Below, one piece after another: positions 1-13,002 of a stretch of 64,000 nt of DNA. Every line of letters begins with the position of its first letter. Positions within the stretch are counted from its first letter, which is position 1. A program made the translations under genes and the position numbers. Under the pieces are notes generated by a model. It was not told where the DNA came from, did not search any database, and was given only the letters and a program-made list of their open reading frames with translations. The DNA lies in contig JANATF010000002.1 in assembly GCA_029449245.1 (NCBI GenBank), forward strand, positions 1,984,001 to 2,048,000, written 5' to 3'. The stretch is from Mortierella alpina. Taxonomy: Eukaryota > Mortierellomycota > Mortierellomycetes > Mortierellales > Mortierellaceae.

Positions 1-3000
1 TGGTGATAATGACTCTCGTCAGTACATTCGATCGTCTCCTAGTTCCCGCGATATCTCTCGCAGCTCGTCTCCCTCCCCACCAGCCACGTCAGGCGGACAG
101 GACGCAAGCGTTAAAGCAACAGGGAAAGGACTAGGCCCTAAGTCTAAGCAGTCCATCGGCGACTTGGCCTCGGAATGTTCCGATAATAGGAGACGGAAGA
201 GTACAGCGTCCAATGCCTCAACATCGACCTCATCAGGAACCGTCAGGACGACTGTTGGACTAGCCAGAACCATCTCGTCCTCTTCAAGCCAGGACGGATT
301 CAATAGCCCTAGCCTGGGTGGGTCCTTGTCCGAGTCGCCGACTGTCAATTCGCCTTCGAATCCTACTCTTGGAAAAGGTGGCTACGACTACTTCGGTCCT
401 AATCCCGGCCCCAATGCTGGCTCAGTTTCTCCAATGAGTAGTGGAAGCTCTCGAAATTCGTTTACCTATCCTCAACCAGGCGGACCTAAGCAGCATCGTG
501 GTCACAACGGTCCAGGAGGTAATAGTGGCAGTTACAGCCATGGGAGCTTTAACGGCCACCCATCTAACACAAGCTTCGCCAAGGTCGTGAACGCCCCAGC
601 CTTTGTACCGAAGCGCGGGTATTCCAAGCCGAACCAGTCTAACGCCAACCATAATCCCAATGCGTTCAACAATGGACCTATGTACGCTTTCAATTCTGGC
701 CCGCCCGGTCAACCTCATTACAGCACCAACAACAACAACAATAATGGTGCAACACACCCCTATACCCCACAACACCCCAACGCATCCATGCCCTGGCAGG
801 ACCGAGGAATGCCGTCTGGTCACGAAAGCGCTGCTTTTTTTGGTTCGCCTCAGGATATCACGCTGCAAGGTCAAGGAGGTCAGCCGCAGTCACCGCAGAC
901 GTTTCCGTTCCCCAACCCCGCATTACAAGCGCAGTATCATCCATCAGGCCAAGGCACCCACCTACCCTTCAACAACAACCACCACCCGGCATCTCATAAC
1001 AATCCGCATGGTTTCCACCAAGCATCATATCGTGGAGGCCGACGGCATCAGTCGCAATCACATTTCAACCACCAACCTCATTTCCAACACCCTCACCACT
1101 CGAGGTCGCATCCGCAAATGCATCCCCCTCATCTTCATGGCAACGCCTTCCATGCACCGACAACGAAGGATGATCATACATATCAGCAGGGTCCTCAATC
1201 TAATATGCGCCATGGTCGTCCATTTGAGAGCCATCATGGGCACGTCCCGCAGTATCAGTACGGACCCGACTTTTTCCCCCCTCACGGGACCGCTGGGGAC
1301 CCTCAGCACGGACACAACAATCAGCCTGGCTTTCTCGGCCATCAACTTCAAACATCGCCCGGCGAGAACTCTGTAAGCAGTTATATCCGCATTTGTCGCT
1401 GGCATGATGCGGCAGCTCCAATTCATTTTTTATTTTTCTCATGGTCTAACGGGACGTTTCCTTTCGTTTGTTTGTAGCCAAACGGTTCCCGATTTTCTTA
1501 CAATCAAAAAGGTGTCTATGACTGGAATCAAGGCCAGCATGGCTCTTCGAATCATGGACCGGATCCCACAGCTATGCTATACAATCCAAACCAGCAATCG
1601 TCGACAGGAGGCAAGAAGCCGTACAAAAGCTATCAACCACCGCCTATAAATCAGCAACCGTTCTCGACAATGGTGGGCTCTCAGCCGGGAACAATGGTCG
1701 GGCAGCCACCGCCTGTGTTCTCTGGAGGGCCAGGCGGCATGGGCGGTACTGGTGGTAGTGGTGGTGGTAGTGCTGGGCATACGTTGTACGATGTGGAACG
1801 GCGGCCACCAAAGTCCGCAGAGCTGTTCGACCCCAATGGCTCTCAAAGTCACAGCACTGCAGGAGGGGCATCAGGAGATATGAATGCAGGTCGCCATGGT
1901 CCCGGTGACGGTGGATTAATGGGCTCGTTCGAACACCAGGTTGTAGGTGGACCAAACGCTCAGCCTGCAGCTCAGCAAGGTCATGGCGGCAGTAATTTTT
2001 CACCACTGCAGCATCACCCTTTTCCGCCCATGAACCAGCCTGCCCATCAGCATCAGCACCAGCACCAGCACCAGCCGCCTCAAACACACACACCTGTGGG
2101 GATGAACCGCTCCTACTCTTCGTCCTCTTCGGGTGGCTATGGTGGCGGAAATAATAGCAGCCCTGGTTTCAACCCCGGTAAAAAGAACAATCTGCTCTAT
2201 GACTATTCGGTCACCCCGACCCCCTATGATGGCACTGCCAAGCATAGTCCTGCAGGTAATGGATGCGGACCGTACTCAAAATATGTTTTCCCGCTTCAAA
2301 CCCTGCGGTTGAGTGTTTGTAATATGCGGTCTTTCTAAGCGATTTGCTACATTGTTGTTTTTTTTTTTAACAAAATCATAGATTCTGAAAAGTTGACACC
2401 CAGTTTGAGCCATATTCTGGAAATATATGACTTTGACGCCCAGGATGATATTTTCAAGGAGCTACTTCCGCCGACCGGCTCGAAAGTCAGACGCCTCAAG
2501 CCCTCGTCGAAGGATGCGGCGGGTCAATGTCTAGTTGTTTTCAAGAATGCGGCCATGGCCACTGAGGCATTGGTAGCATTCCAGGAGGGTAAGGAAACTT
2601 GGATGTCACCAGAGGCAAATTTGGGAACGGCAACTCTGTCATCCAAGGACGATGTTGAGCCATCTACACAGGCAGAAGACAACAACGCGTCATTGACACA
2701 GTCTGGAAAGACGAGGCTGCAATGGCGTTTCAATGTCAAGGTCTGGACACCTGTTTTGGTCAACAGCGCAGCAGCTTTCACTGCGGGAGGCAGCACTGGC
2801 TCTGGAGGGAGCTCCAGTCCAGTCAAGGGATTTCCTCTCTCGTCCACCGCGCCGTCACTATGCGATTCAGATCATACCGGCAGTGGAGCTTTGCAGCCTG
2901 GTGGTGGAGAGGAGAAGGATCAGGATCATGATCAAGATCAAGATCTCTCCTCTGGATCCTCGACATGCTCTTCCTCTGCGACAAAGGAGACCCAAGAGGT

Positions 3001-3031
3001 TGGACCCGAATCTGTAGTGTCTGAAAAATAA
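1..3031 (+). CDS. Low-complexity RNA-binding-type protein with RRM-like C-terminus (5' partial)
   Basis: The gene is open from base 2, so its start lies left of the window. Exons are <1..1372, 1478..2255 and 2382..3031 with GT-AG introns of 105 and 126 nt; about 932 residues are visible. Most of the protein is Ser/Asn/Gly/His/Gln-rich and probably disordered. Residues near bases 575-622 include NAPAFVP, which resembles the second half of a PAM2 motif (poly(A)-binding-protein ligand). A short RRPPKSAELFDPN segment near 1800 looks like a conserved island. The last exon begins with a segment having HILEIYDF and CLVVFKNAA spaced like the RNP2 and RNP1 strands of an RRM. That layout recalls R3H/SUZ and R3HCC1-like proteins, whose R3H domain would lie upstream. 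A cytoplasmic mRNA-binding role is inferred. The coding call is firm; the family is tentative. Confidence 0.8.
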
Positions 3032-3127
3032 ACATTGTGCGATCTTTCTCTCTCGTCTTAATCTCTCGCATCACACACACACAAACACATTTGCCTTTTT
3101 TTAACCCTGATGATATAATAGTAATTG

Positions 3128-3173
3128 ACGCGTAAAACGCGTTAAAGGAGGCTGTGCAGACGAAATAACGCGT
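3128..3173. promoter_or_regulatory. Cluster of three ACGCGT (MluI cell-cycle box) elements
   Basis: ACGCGT occurs at 3128-3133, 3137-3142 and 3168-3173. Each is followed by A or T and then A, so all three fit the fungal MCB consensus ACGCGTNA bound by MBF-type Swi6/Mbp1 factors. The first two are separated by only three A residues. The consensus is established knowledge; function here is inference. Confidence 0.45.
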
Positions 3174-3206
3174 AAAGTCTCAGCACATGCATATCTTGAA
3201 TCATAC

Positions 3207-3214
3207 TATAAAAA
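3207..3214 (+). promoter_or_regulatory. TATA-like element downstream of the ACGCGT cluster
   Basis: TATAAAAA lies 34 bases after the last ACGCGT box. Together they look like a plus-strand core promoter that would fire into the 3' end of the Con7-like gene. No good open frame follows, so any product would be non-coding or antisense. Confidence 0.3.
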
Positions 3215-3727
3215 GGACTCCCTGGTAGGACACCGATGCAAAGGCCAGTCAGTTAAACTTGAAGAGTGCAATATCGAGATTTGACAGTGTCATCCTGGTC
3301 ACCATTAAAGAGTGAAAAGAGCGCGAATGGTCGCGAAAAGCGGGATATGTTTTCAACAACACATGACAGTAGTTGTTAAGATTCGTAGAGTCATTCAACT
3401 TGAGGGAGACTACAGCGCTGTGTTTATTGGACTTTTTTTCGGACAAGAGGGTATGAGAGGCACCTGTTGATTGCATTTTGGCTAAATAAGAGTATACTTG
3501 CAACGCGATAATTCAAAGTGGGGGTAGGTAGTGCCGGTGTCCTTCACACAAAGGGAGGAAAGAAGGAAAAGAATGATGTACAAAAGATTTGCAATAGTAA
3601 AAGGACAAACAAGCAAGGACAGCAAAGGACTTAAACGAACAAAGAGGAAGAAAAAAAAATCAAAGCAGAGCAACAAACAGAGGCAGGCAGGCTGTGGCAA
3701 AGTGAGGGAAGCGGTCAAAAAGCGCGC

Positions 3728-5818
3728 TTAGAAGCCCATTGGGTGGTGAGACTGGGACTGGGAGTGTTGACGGTGGGGGTGAGGCTGCGGGTGCTGGTTA
3801 GGGTGAGCGTGAGGGTGTGGCAGGTGGTGTGGTTGGTGATGGGTCATTGAATGCATGCTCAATGGGTGATGATGGGCCGGATGCATATGGCTCATGACCG
3901 GATCGCAGATCGACTGCAGTGGCGCTTGCTGGCCGTGGTTTTGCTGGTGATGGAAAGCTGCTGCTTGCTTGGCAGCCTCCTCCTCAGCACGCTTGTGTCG
4001 TCGCCATGCCTTTCGAAGCTCCTTGAATTCTGTGTAACAAAAAATCAAAAGCAATTAGTGCTACAGCTTCAAAAAAAAAAAAAAAGGAAGGCAAGTGAGG
4101 AAACGTTTGGATCACAAAAATGTGAATGAATGAAGAGAAAACCATACCTGCTGGGAGACGTTTGGGTCCGTGCTTTTGCATATTGACGTGAGCGTTGAGA
4201 TGGTTCAGAGTACCGTAAGCCTTCTCGCAGTCGCCCCAGTTGCAGACATAGAGTCGTTCAATCTCATCAAAGCGGCGGCGAGGTCGCTTCTTGGAGTTCA
4301 CGCCCGAGAGCGGCACGAAAGAGTACACTTTCGAGCCGTTCACGCTACCGTCAACGCTAGCCATATCACTACCATCTTGGGACCAGGCTATTGGGTGCAT
4401 AGACTGGGGGTTTTGCTGAGCGTGGTGAGGATGGGGTGCCTGTCCCTGCGTTTGTGAATGGGCATGAAGGGGATGCTGCTGGAGCGAGAGCGCGTCCATA
4501 TATCCCACCACTGGCGAGGCTCGGGGCATAGCCTGAACTGGAACAGAGTTCGATCCAACGAGAGTACCGTGCTGTTGTGCGAAAGGGCTATCCATGGGGC
4601 TGGAACCCGATGGCTCCGAGGGCAGTACGCTCGACATCACCATGCCAGTAGCACCTGTCTCCAAAGCAGGGACAAATGGATACGTAACACGTCTGGGGTA
4701 GCCTGCAACGTTGCTACCATTCGAGTCCTCGGCCATGATGCCATGTGCAGACACAGGTGCCCGATCCTGCTGCTGCTGCATCTTCTGAGGGTCGCTTTCA
4801 AATGTATCATGAGATGGATAGACGCCTACTGGTGCCTGCATATCCAAGTAAGGTGTCGTCGCATAAAAGTTGGGTCCTGATGCCACCACACTGCCCATTG
4901 CAGAGAGTGTCGTCTGTTGGCTTTGAGCTGGAGAAGAAACGGCCATTGATGGAGAGGACGTATCTGTAGATGAAAGTCCATGCAGAGCCTCTGACAGTGG
5001 AGGAAGATTGGGCTGAACAGTGCCGTACGAGTCGACAGTCCTTGAATGGCTATCATGCAGTGGTGCTTGAGAAGAGTCCCAAGATCCAATCGCTGTCTGC
5101 GATGCACTCACTGCAATAGGGGCTGCACTCTCTGCCAAGGTCGGATGAAGCGCCTGCGCGGCATACTCGGTTCTTGATCGGGTGTCGGATAGGGATGCGT
5201 GGGAGGGGAGTTTGTTGTAGGCCATCATCGACTGCCTGCGGTCGTGGATGGAAGGTCGGTGGTGGGACGGATAAGGCGAGATGTAGTGGGGCGAATTGAA
5301 CTGGGGGCTAGCTACCTTCATGTTGCTATAGTCTCCGGATGAGTAGAAGGAGGTGCTGTATGTAGGTTGTGGGGACGCCTGCGATTGAGAGGGGATCATA
5401 GCCTCTGCAGATCCGACCGAAATAGTGAAGAACATATGATATTAGCACAAAGTACCTGGGCGCCGTACCTCAAGCACAACACAGTCAGATTGCGCGCCTT
5501 ACCGATTTTCACAGGTAGATGCTCGGTACTGCTCGGACTGTAGTATGCGCGATTGTCCTTTGAGCCTTCAGAAACAAGAGATGATGAGGTAGAGGTTGTC
5601 GATGAATTACTGTTCAACGGTGTAGGAGGCGAGGAAGTGTGAGATGAATGCTTGGGAACTGAAGAATTATTGATTGATTGCTGACGAAGTTGCTCCTGTT
5701 CTTGAGTGTGATAGTGTGAGGTAGCCTGGTGAGCTGATCCGAGACCTTGTCGCGTCTCAGTGTAGAAGGGGAACGAGGATGTAGTTTCGATTTGCAAAGG
5801 ACTGCAGACGGATAGCAT
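3728..5818 (-). CDS. Con7-like C2H2 zinc-finger transcription factor
   Basis: Exons on the minus strand are 5818..5503, 5404..4148 and 4029..3728, with introns of 98 and 118 nt, giving 624 residues. The N-terminal two thirds are Ser/Gln/Pro-rich with no fold visible. Near residue 420 comes VYSFVPL, then a basic KKRPRRRFDEIERLY stretch. One zinc finger follows, spaced C-x4-C-x12-H-x5-H (CNWGDC ... HLNAHVNMQKH). Immediately after it, across the last splice, is a charged helix beginning EFKELRKAWRRHKRAEEE. This block (VYSFV, RPRRR, AYGTLNHLNAH, EFKE..K.W) is how I recall the Con7 family of ascomycetes, which controls conidiation and cell-wall genes in the nucleus. The C-terminus is a His/Pro/Gln repeat tail. 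The family call is from memory. The ATG is the first in the frame and is preceded by a very long upstream region, suggesting complex regulation. Confidence 0.88.
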
Positions 5819-8800
5819 TGGGGAGCGAGTATGTGAATGGGTAGGGCAGGTATTTTTCGGGATGGGGTACTCGAATAGATGAGAGTACGGCCGTCTGTCT
5901 CTCTTAGGGGTGAAATCTATTCGAGGGCGACTTCTCTGTTACAAGAGCAAACGCCGAACAAGAGTCATGACCGAGAGGGGAAGTGCGGGAACGAGGAAGA
6001 GAAAGAGAAGACGTTTATTAATAAATTTGCACAGGGTCGGCCACTTGCTTGACTTGTGGCACTATTGACATGTGTGCACGGCAATTGTAGGCGTCGTCGT
6101 CTAGGAAAATCACGGCGTATATAGTGGCACTCTGCCATGCAATCTGCGGACGCTTTCAAAAAAAAAGGGGGGGCGGGAAGGGGGAAGGAGGGAAGGTGAT
6201 CCATTACATCGCCTATACAAGCACACCGTCCATCATCGACAGTGCTCTCGCATGCAATGCCAGTTGGATGTGGAGAAGAGAGTCAACAACTTACAACTTA
6301 CAAAGATTACTCTTGGATGGTGCGGCAGCTGCTTAATCCTATCGAAGTAATATCGATAATAGAAAGTTGAGTGCTAAGGTTTTCGAAGGCTGAATCGAAA
6401 AGATTGAGGAGAGCAGTGAAGGCTAGTCATCGGAGAAAAGGGATTGATGGTATCGGCTTGTGCGTTTTCAAGAATGCGCTCCATTATTGTTATCATACGA
6501 GCGAGAAAAGATGAGGCGGGGGAACAGCAGGTCGAAAGGATCGCATTTGATGGATATCAATGGGGTACTGAAATAATATTCGTCTGTTGATACATGGTTG
6601 TTGTGCAGAGATAACGGCTACCAAAGAGTTTGCTCCGACGTTGAGTTATGCCAGCAGTAAGAAGAGGTGTGCAGAGGGATAAGAAGGACAATACTCCCGG
6701 TGCTTTCGTGCGAGGGAAGAGCGAGGCTTTCAGGAACGCAACTCGAAACAGTGAAAAAAAAGCTGTTTGAAAATAATTTGGATCTGAGACTGGCTCGTGC
6801 CATGACGAGTGACGAGGTAAGATATCCGGCTACCCAACGAAGACGAGGTCTTACCTTGAGAATAATTAGGGTGAGAGTGTGTTGACCAGAAGTACGAATG
6901 TGCAGGGGTGCGACAGGGAAAGATATTGCAAGCGAGGAGTGTTGGATTTGTTTGTGGTGCCAGTGAGACTTGTGTAGGTACTGGTGTAGTGTCTTTTGGC
7001 CAAGTTGCAAGACGGAGGCAAGGTGGTGCAAGACGTAGCGAAAATGAAGGTAGGAAAGGAAGAGAAAAAGAAAACTAGAACACTAGTGCGGAAATGTGGT
7101 CCCTTTTAAATGGTGACAATGCATTAGAGCTCGCCAGAAGAACAGGGTGATAGAGTGAGAATGAGACTGTGAGAGTGAGAAGAAAGAGAAAGGAGAATGG
7201 AGGCGGAAACTGACCTGATTAAATATTCAAGAAGATTTGTATTGGACTTTCAATTGAATAGATAAGCGAGCGAGATAGTAAGGACGGGGGGCCGCTTTGA
7301 GCAGAGTACTTGAGCTCGGCGGTATTGAATTGAAGTGAATTCATCGGCTGCATTATACAACACCTTATTATAAGTGTGTGAATTGAATCAGAGAAGGCAG
7401 ATCCCAAAGAAACAATGGGCCATGCATAAAGTTAATGTTTTTGCGCTTTTTTTTTCTCAAGTCGATGAACAGCCACCTGGAAGACTATGTGTAAGGACGA
7501 CCCAGCATTCTCTTCACGGTGGTGGATTCGCCTGTGCGATACCGAGCGCAAGTGTGCGTGCGTCTAGTTTGTGTTTGCGCGTGCTTGTGAAATACAATAT
7601 AGCCCTCGTGTGAGGATGCCGTCTTGTGAGCAGGAGCGAGAGCATAGACGATGGGGGGCCGTTTACAAAGTGATCATTGTGGATGATGAGCATTGTGGGC
7701 GCAAGGGTTTGTGTCTTTCATAAGTGTCGTAATGGGCGGTAATGTGTATGACGATGATTGTGCACGCAGTGGTGCAGATGACATCTACTTTTTGTATGTT
7801 GATCAAGACGCAGCCCAGCTCCATCGTCAGCAATGCCCAACGAACTGTTCTCAACCCTAACCTATCAAACCACACCCAAATTCTTCTCACGAACTCCTCA
7901 TTGCGATGCCCTGGTACCAATGGCTCCCAGTGGCGTGGAAACTATATCGCGGACAAGCTAAAGGGACTGTACAACGAGTATGCTACAGCAGGGTGTTTTA
8001 CAGGGCCGGAAAAGACTGCCTGAAGTGGATGACAATGTTCATTTGGATCTCACCCGTTTCATTCTTATTTTTTTTTTCGCCGCTTTTTTTTAATTTTAAC
8101 AAGGCAGGAGCGCTGAGGGTGGGGTAGGCGGATGAGAGAGATGGAGATGAGTGAGTGCTGGTGGAGTGTGGTGCTGAATGCTATGGCGGAAGAGGGAGAT
8201 CCCACGACTGAGAGCAACCAAGAGCAGGGCAGATGTCGAGTGAGCCGTGTGTATCAAAGTTTTATTGCAATTTCTCTTTAGCACCATCACCTAACACAAA
8301 AGAACAGCAGCACAACAACTTGCACGCGGGAGGGGCAGCGGGAGGGAGCAGACAATGTGAGGGTGGGTGTTGGTCGAGTGTGAGTGGGTGAGCAGCCAAC
8401 AGAGCAAGGCGGACTGAATGGCCGGAGTAAACAATGCCTAATAGAAAAGGCAGGCAGCAAGCAAAAAAGTTCATTGTTTTTTGAACGTTTGGATGGCCAA
8501 TGACGCAAATGACGTACCTCATACTAAGAAAGGGGGTGGGCAGCAGAGCACAAAGAAAGAGCGGAACAGAGCGTGTGACTGCTGCCCTCTCATCGCAGGC
8601 CAAGGGCACACACTCTATGCACGGACAGCACACACACCCCCATACAAAAGTATATTCACTCGCTATTGAGTCGCCCTTCCTGTCCACCGCGTCCCCTTTT
8701 ACGTTCGCTGATCTGCTCCTTCATCGGATGCCCCATCACCATTCTAATGGGACACCCACTTTGACTAGTCTATACATACAAGGCAAAAATATAAGCACCT

Positions 8801-11800
8801 CCTCCACCATACGCACACATCCCCAGGGACGCAATCATCCTGGAGATGCTGCCCTGGATGCAGCGACTGATGCACTGGCAACCAAAGGAACAATCATCAA
8901 CTAAATCAGCTCGAGCTCGGAGAACTGCATAAGCGCGCCATTTAGACCAGGTCAGGGACAGAGAGCGAAAAAAGAAGCCTAGTCCGGTAGTCCAATGTAT
9001 CTAAACTGTACCTATACAGCGCTTTGAACTCCCACTGTCCAAAATCACACCTGTGGACAAATAACCTGCCTCTTCAGACCAAATGCCGCCCATTATTGTT
9101 GCCTGCCGACGCTCACACGGACAAGGGCGGCCGACCTGACCGATCAACAAAACGCTCATACAGGGGCTTCTTTGGCGACCTTGATACCCCTGCGCACGTA
9201 TAAACGTAGACGCGGAGAGGATTGCCTTTCTACTGCAGCAGCGTGGGTCGTTTGCACAAATACAATAAAAAAAGGTGCGCTCTTGTCCAATACATTTGCG
9301 TGCACGCATTGGCGGGTATTTTTTTTCATTGTTTCGCTGCCTACCCCCATCCTCTCACTACTCTCTCCTTTATCAATCCGAGGATACTGCTCAGGAATGA
9401 TGCTCAACCTTAGGCAGCGAATTGCCTGTCATTTCAACCGCTAGTGCATTTTGGGCTCTTGAGCACCTGTCTGTTAGAGGAATGTGTGTAGACCCTCCTC
9501 TCATTTTGTTTTCTTCTTTTTCCATCATGCACTTCCAGTCGGGTTCAATACGCGCCTGGCTCTCAAAACAAAATACAAACGTATATCGATGTGTACTGTG
9601 GCAGCCCAATGCAGGGTCAAGAAGGCAACATTACAAAGGCCTGTAAACAAACAGGCGGCTCTCATTTAAAACAAAAACTGCAGCTGTGGGCTTATACTCG
9701 CTGCTATATTGCGAGCCCGCGAACACTTCGTAAAGCAAGAAACAGACCGCATTTGTGATTGCAAATCATTGAGTTGGGAAACGCGCGCTCCCACAAGAGC
9801 AATTACTGCCATCCCTGCCGCAACGATCTCTAGCACCAATGCTGTTCTTATTAATAGACTGCACGATCATCAGGGTGCATTTATTTGTTTTTCTAGTTCA
9901 CGTAAACTTCGCGGTACGCGATATGTAGTAAGAGACGCGACCAATGGATATCTTGTTACAAAGACAAGAATCCCCCTTCTGCCTCAGTGCTGGGGAGGCC
10001 TGTCGCGTATCTGGTCGTGTCAACCCCACCTCGCATGCCCAGAGGTCAATGTTAGATAACGGAGAAGCCCCATCACGACCCTACATCCCATAACGCGGAA
10101 GAAAAATATTGCAGACATGGCGCCAATGTATAAAAACAATTGCTCCATTGTATGAGCAAATATACATCAGACATCCCCTCTATCTGCCAGAGCATTTTAG
10201 CCACTGATAGCCAGTGGATCCGACCCGAGCAACAAAAACTTAATGGTAAAATCAATAGAGTAGCAGGAAACGAGGCATGACCATGACGAGCAAGTGCGTG
10301 TGCATATCTGCTCCTCCGCCTCGTCCTCGTCCTTATTTTTGCAAGTCAAATCAGGGTTCGCGCTAATAACTACAGTATCGAATGAGGATGAGCGGAAGGC
10401 GGGGTTACCTTGCACCATGACATATGCTGTTCGGTCTACATACGAAGATTCATAGCGTCGGAAAGCATGCTTCCTTCTAGCCAAAAGGTCCTGTGAGAAT
10501 GTACACTGTGGCGAACTTTTGCACAGGGCTATAGGATGTAGCTCCAGTGACCAAGTTGCTGAAAATGATGTGCCATGAAAAACTTCGCTATGTGCAAAGA
10601 TCAATAGGCGCTCCTACGGACGCTCACCCTCGCGAAGAATGTTGTGTGGAGAACGTTGTCGGGCACTTGTTTTTGTTCATCGTTCCAGACCCTTTTTTTT
10701 CGGCCCAGGTTCGTTTTGCCTAACCTCCCTCGTGCGATGTCATCATGGGCTCAACTTATTGGGCCATTCCCACGTACCCGCCTTCACGTTCAAAAGTGTT
10801 GAGAGTGTCTACCGTCGTGGTTCTCAACAGTTGATTTTTGGAAACCAAAAACGAGATGCAGTGCGGGCTCAGTGTCTCCGCCTTTGTCACAAAGGGTGTC
10901 AATCAGTCCTTCCTCCACTAGCACCATCTGGCACATTAAAGAGCGCAGAGCGTATGAAGGTCGGAAGGCCCGCAACTGCAAACGCGCAAAAGTCCAGAAA
11001 AATCTTGTTGACACAAATAGCTGACCCTTGAGGTCTCCCTTCTTAAAACCAAGAGCAGCCAGAAAGGCTCGTTATTAAGGGAAGAACCAGCCAGCCCATA
11101 TGCTGGAATGCTTGCGCTGAGAGCCTTATTCTTCGACCAAGGGAGGAGAACGGATATTTTTTTTTGAATTGGCGACGTGTCGTTTCTCGTACGAGTGGCG
11201 GAGGTGAAAGAAAAAAAAAGGGGGGGATCGGCCCCGGGATCGACTGAGGATTGTGCCTGATGGGTCGGTGACCCAGAGAAACGAGCTCAACTCTGGTCAG
11301 GGGCAGCCCAAATGCAAAGGACGGCATGTGCAGTGTGATTTTCATAAACATAGGATCTTTGTATGCGTCTGTGGTTGCACATCCTTTTAGACTGTGTAAC
11401 AACCACAATCTTTGCTGCTGGGATAGATGGCTTTTCCCGAGCAGCACCCACTGTCATCATTTACCCAACAGGAGGGGACCCATCTTGCCCGAACAGACAA
11501 CTATAGATATGCAAAATGCTGCAGGAGGACTCTTTTGTTCGTGATGGCAGCACTGTCTGGGAGGTTTAGTGATGACGATGAAAGGTCTGACCTTGGTCAT
11601 CGCCTTCCCTCCACCTCTCCTCCCCTCCTCCCTTCTTCCCCCCCTCATATCCCTGCCTTTGCCCCTACGTTTCAAACGAGCATCTTCACATCTTCACGTC
11701 TTCTCGCTCTCGTTCTCCTCGCCTTTCTCCTTAAAGATAGCGACACATCAGGATCTGCAGTACTGAGATGGCCCTTTGTTCGATGCATCCTTCTTACTTT

Positions 11801-12255
11801 CTTTTCCATCCCAACCCCAGCAGGGGCGAAAAAGAGAACCTTATGCAAAACCACTATTGTGTTCAAGAGTGCATATTTTCCAAAATAAACAGAGCTCGAA
11901 GTAAGCACGCGCGCAGTCATTGTGCATATTTTTTTCTTGTGCCCTAATCTGCAAAAGTTGAAAGAACAAAACAAGTCTCGCAATGTTTGAAATTACATGT
12001 AGACTGTGAAATGTGTATGGAAGAACGACACGTAGACATTTTGCGTGCATGATAGCCGCTATCCTGGCAAAAGGATGAGAAGATTTTCGAGGTATTGCAC
12101 TATCGTATTCAAGCCAGCAAGTTAGTGCATGCACAGCACAAAGCGCAAAGGCAACGTCGTACGCTGAGCAAACCTCTATCTGCTAGACCAAAAAAGCAAC
12201 ATGCCGTTTATTATTTTTGAGTAAGAGTTTAGGCGCGTACCATTTGCCTAGTTAG

Positions 12256-12475
12256 TAAAACCAAACGCGCGGAGAATAAGAAAGATAGAAAGAGAGGGAA
12301 ATAAACAAGAAAACAAACCAGAAAGCAAAAGTAAGATCAACAAAGGACGGAAAGGAAAGGCAGAGGAATAAAGAGAGAAAGATGAGTGAGACAGGGAACG
12401 GAAAGATAGAAATAAAGAAAGTGCGCGTGTAAGAGAGAGAGAGCGAGGGATAGAAAGCTGCAGTATAGAGGCAAG
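12256..12475. repeat. Purine-biased low-complexity tract
   Basis: About 220 bases are strongly A/G-biased on the plus strand, ending in a GA-dinucleotide run. On the minus strand this is a CT-rich tract, the composition often seen just upstream of fungal transcription starts. No coding content was recognised. Confidence 0.5.
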
Positions 12476-12956
12476 GTGAGGGATTGTAGCACTGAGAAGA
12501 GTGGCTGTGGGGCGTTCGTTACGATGGATCTGTCTTCGGAAAAGGAGGGTGAAGGAATGAGGGTATACGCTTTGCTCAAATGACTGGCTGGAAACTGGTT
12601 GACTCGGCAGGGGAGCAGCAAAAAAGGGGGGCTATGGGCCAGGGGTGAGTGGTAACACTCGGCTGCGGAGCCAAGGGCCGATCTTGCAAGTCGGAAAGGT
12701 TCCACAACGACATCAGGAGAGAGGGCGCGAATATGCAATTGACAGGAGGCAGCCCGCCAGCTGGTTGACCTTGACGCATGTCCTTGCTTGCCTGCATCTG
12801 GATCTGAAAAGGTTGTTTTCGATGCGAACCATGCAAGCGCTGATACCATTAGAACCAGGAAAATCCTTCATCGGAAGTGCTCAGTCCTGGACCAGCCCCC
12901 AGGTGACCACAGCATGGCTAGACGGTGGCGTAGAGAGGGGTAGACCGCAGCCAATT

Positions 12957-13002
12957 GAACAAAGCGCGTCGGGCGAACAAAGCGCGTCGGGCGAGCAAAG
13001 AG
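12957..13002. repeat. 18-bp tandem duplication
   Basis: The unit GAACAAAGCGCGTCGGGC occurs at 12957-12974 and 12975-12992, followed by a degenerate partial third copy starting GAGCAAAG. It lies in presumed 3' UTR or spacer downstream of the minus-strand hypothetical gene. Confidence 0.85.

Larger units (their letters stand above)
3032..3727. other. Convergent intergenic region
   Basis: About 700 bases lie between the stop of the RNA-binding-type gene and the stop of the Con7-like gene. The left half holds three ACGCGT boxes and a TATA-like element, described separately. The right half (3530-3720) is A/G-rich and is probably the 3' UTR of the minus-strand gene. A 66-codon plus-strand frame at 3531-3731 is Lys/Arg-rich, starts with GTG, and is not convincing. 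Confidence 0.6.

Noticed and set aside
3531-3731. 66-codon Lys-rich plus-strand frame in the convergent region.
   Set aside because: GTG start, A-rich composition typical of a 3' UTR, no conservation signal visible.
12337-12849. 170-codon minus-strand frame.
   Set aside because: Leu/Ser/Phe-rich translation of a purine/pyrimidine-biased tract with no motifs; likely 3' UTR or spacer.
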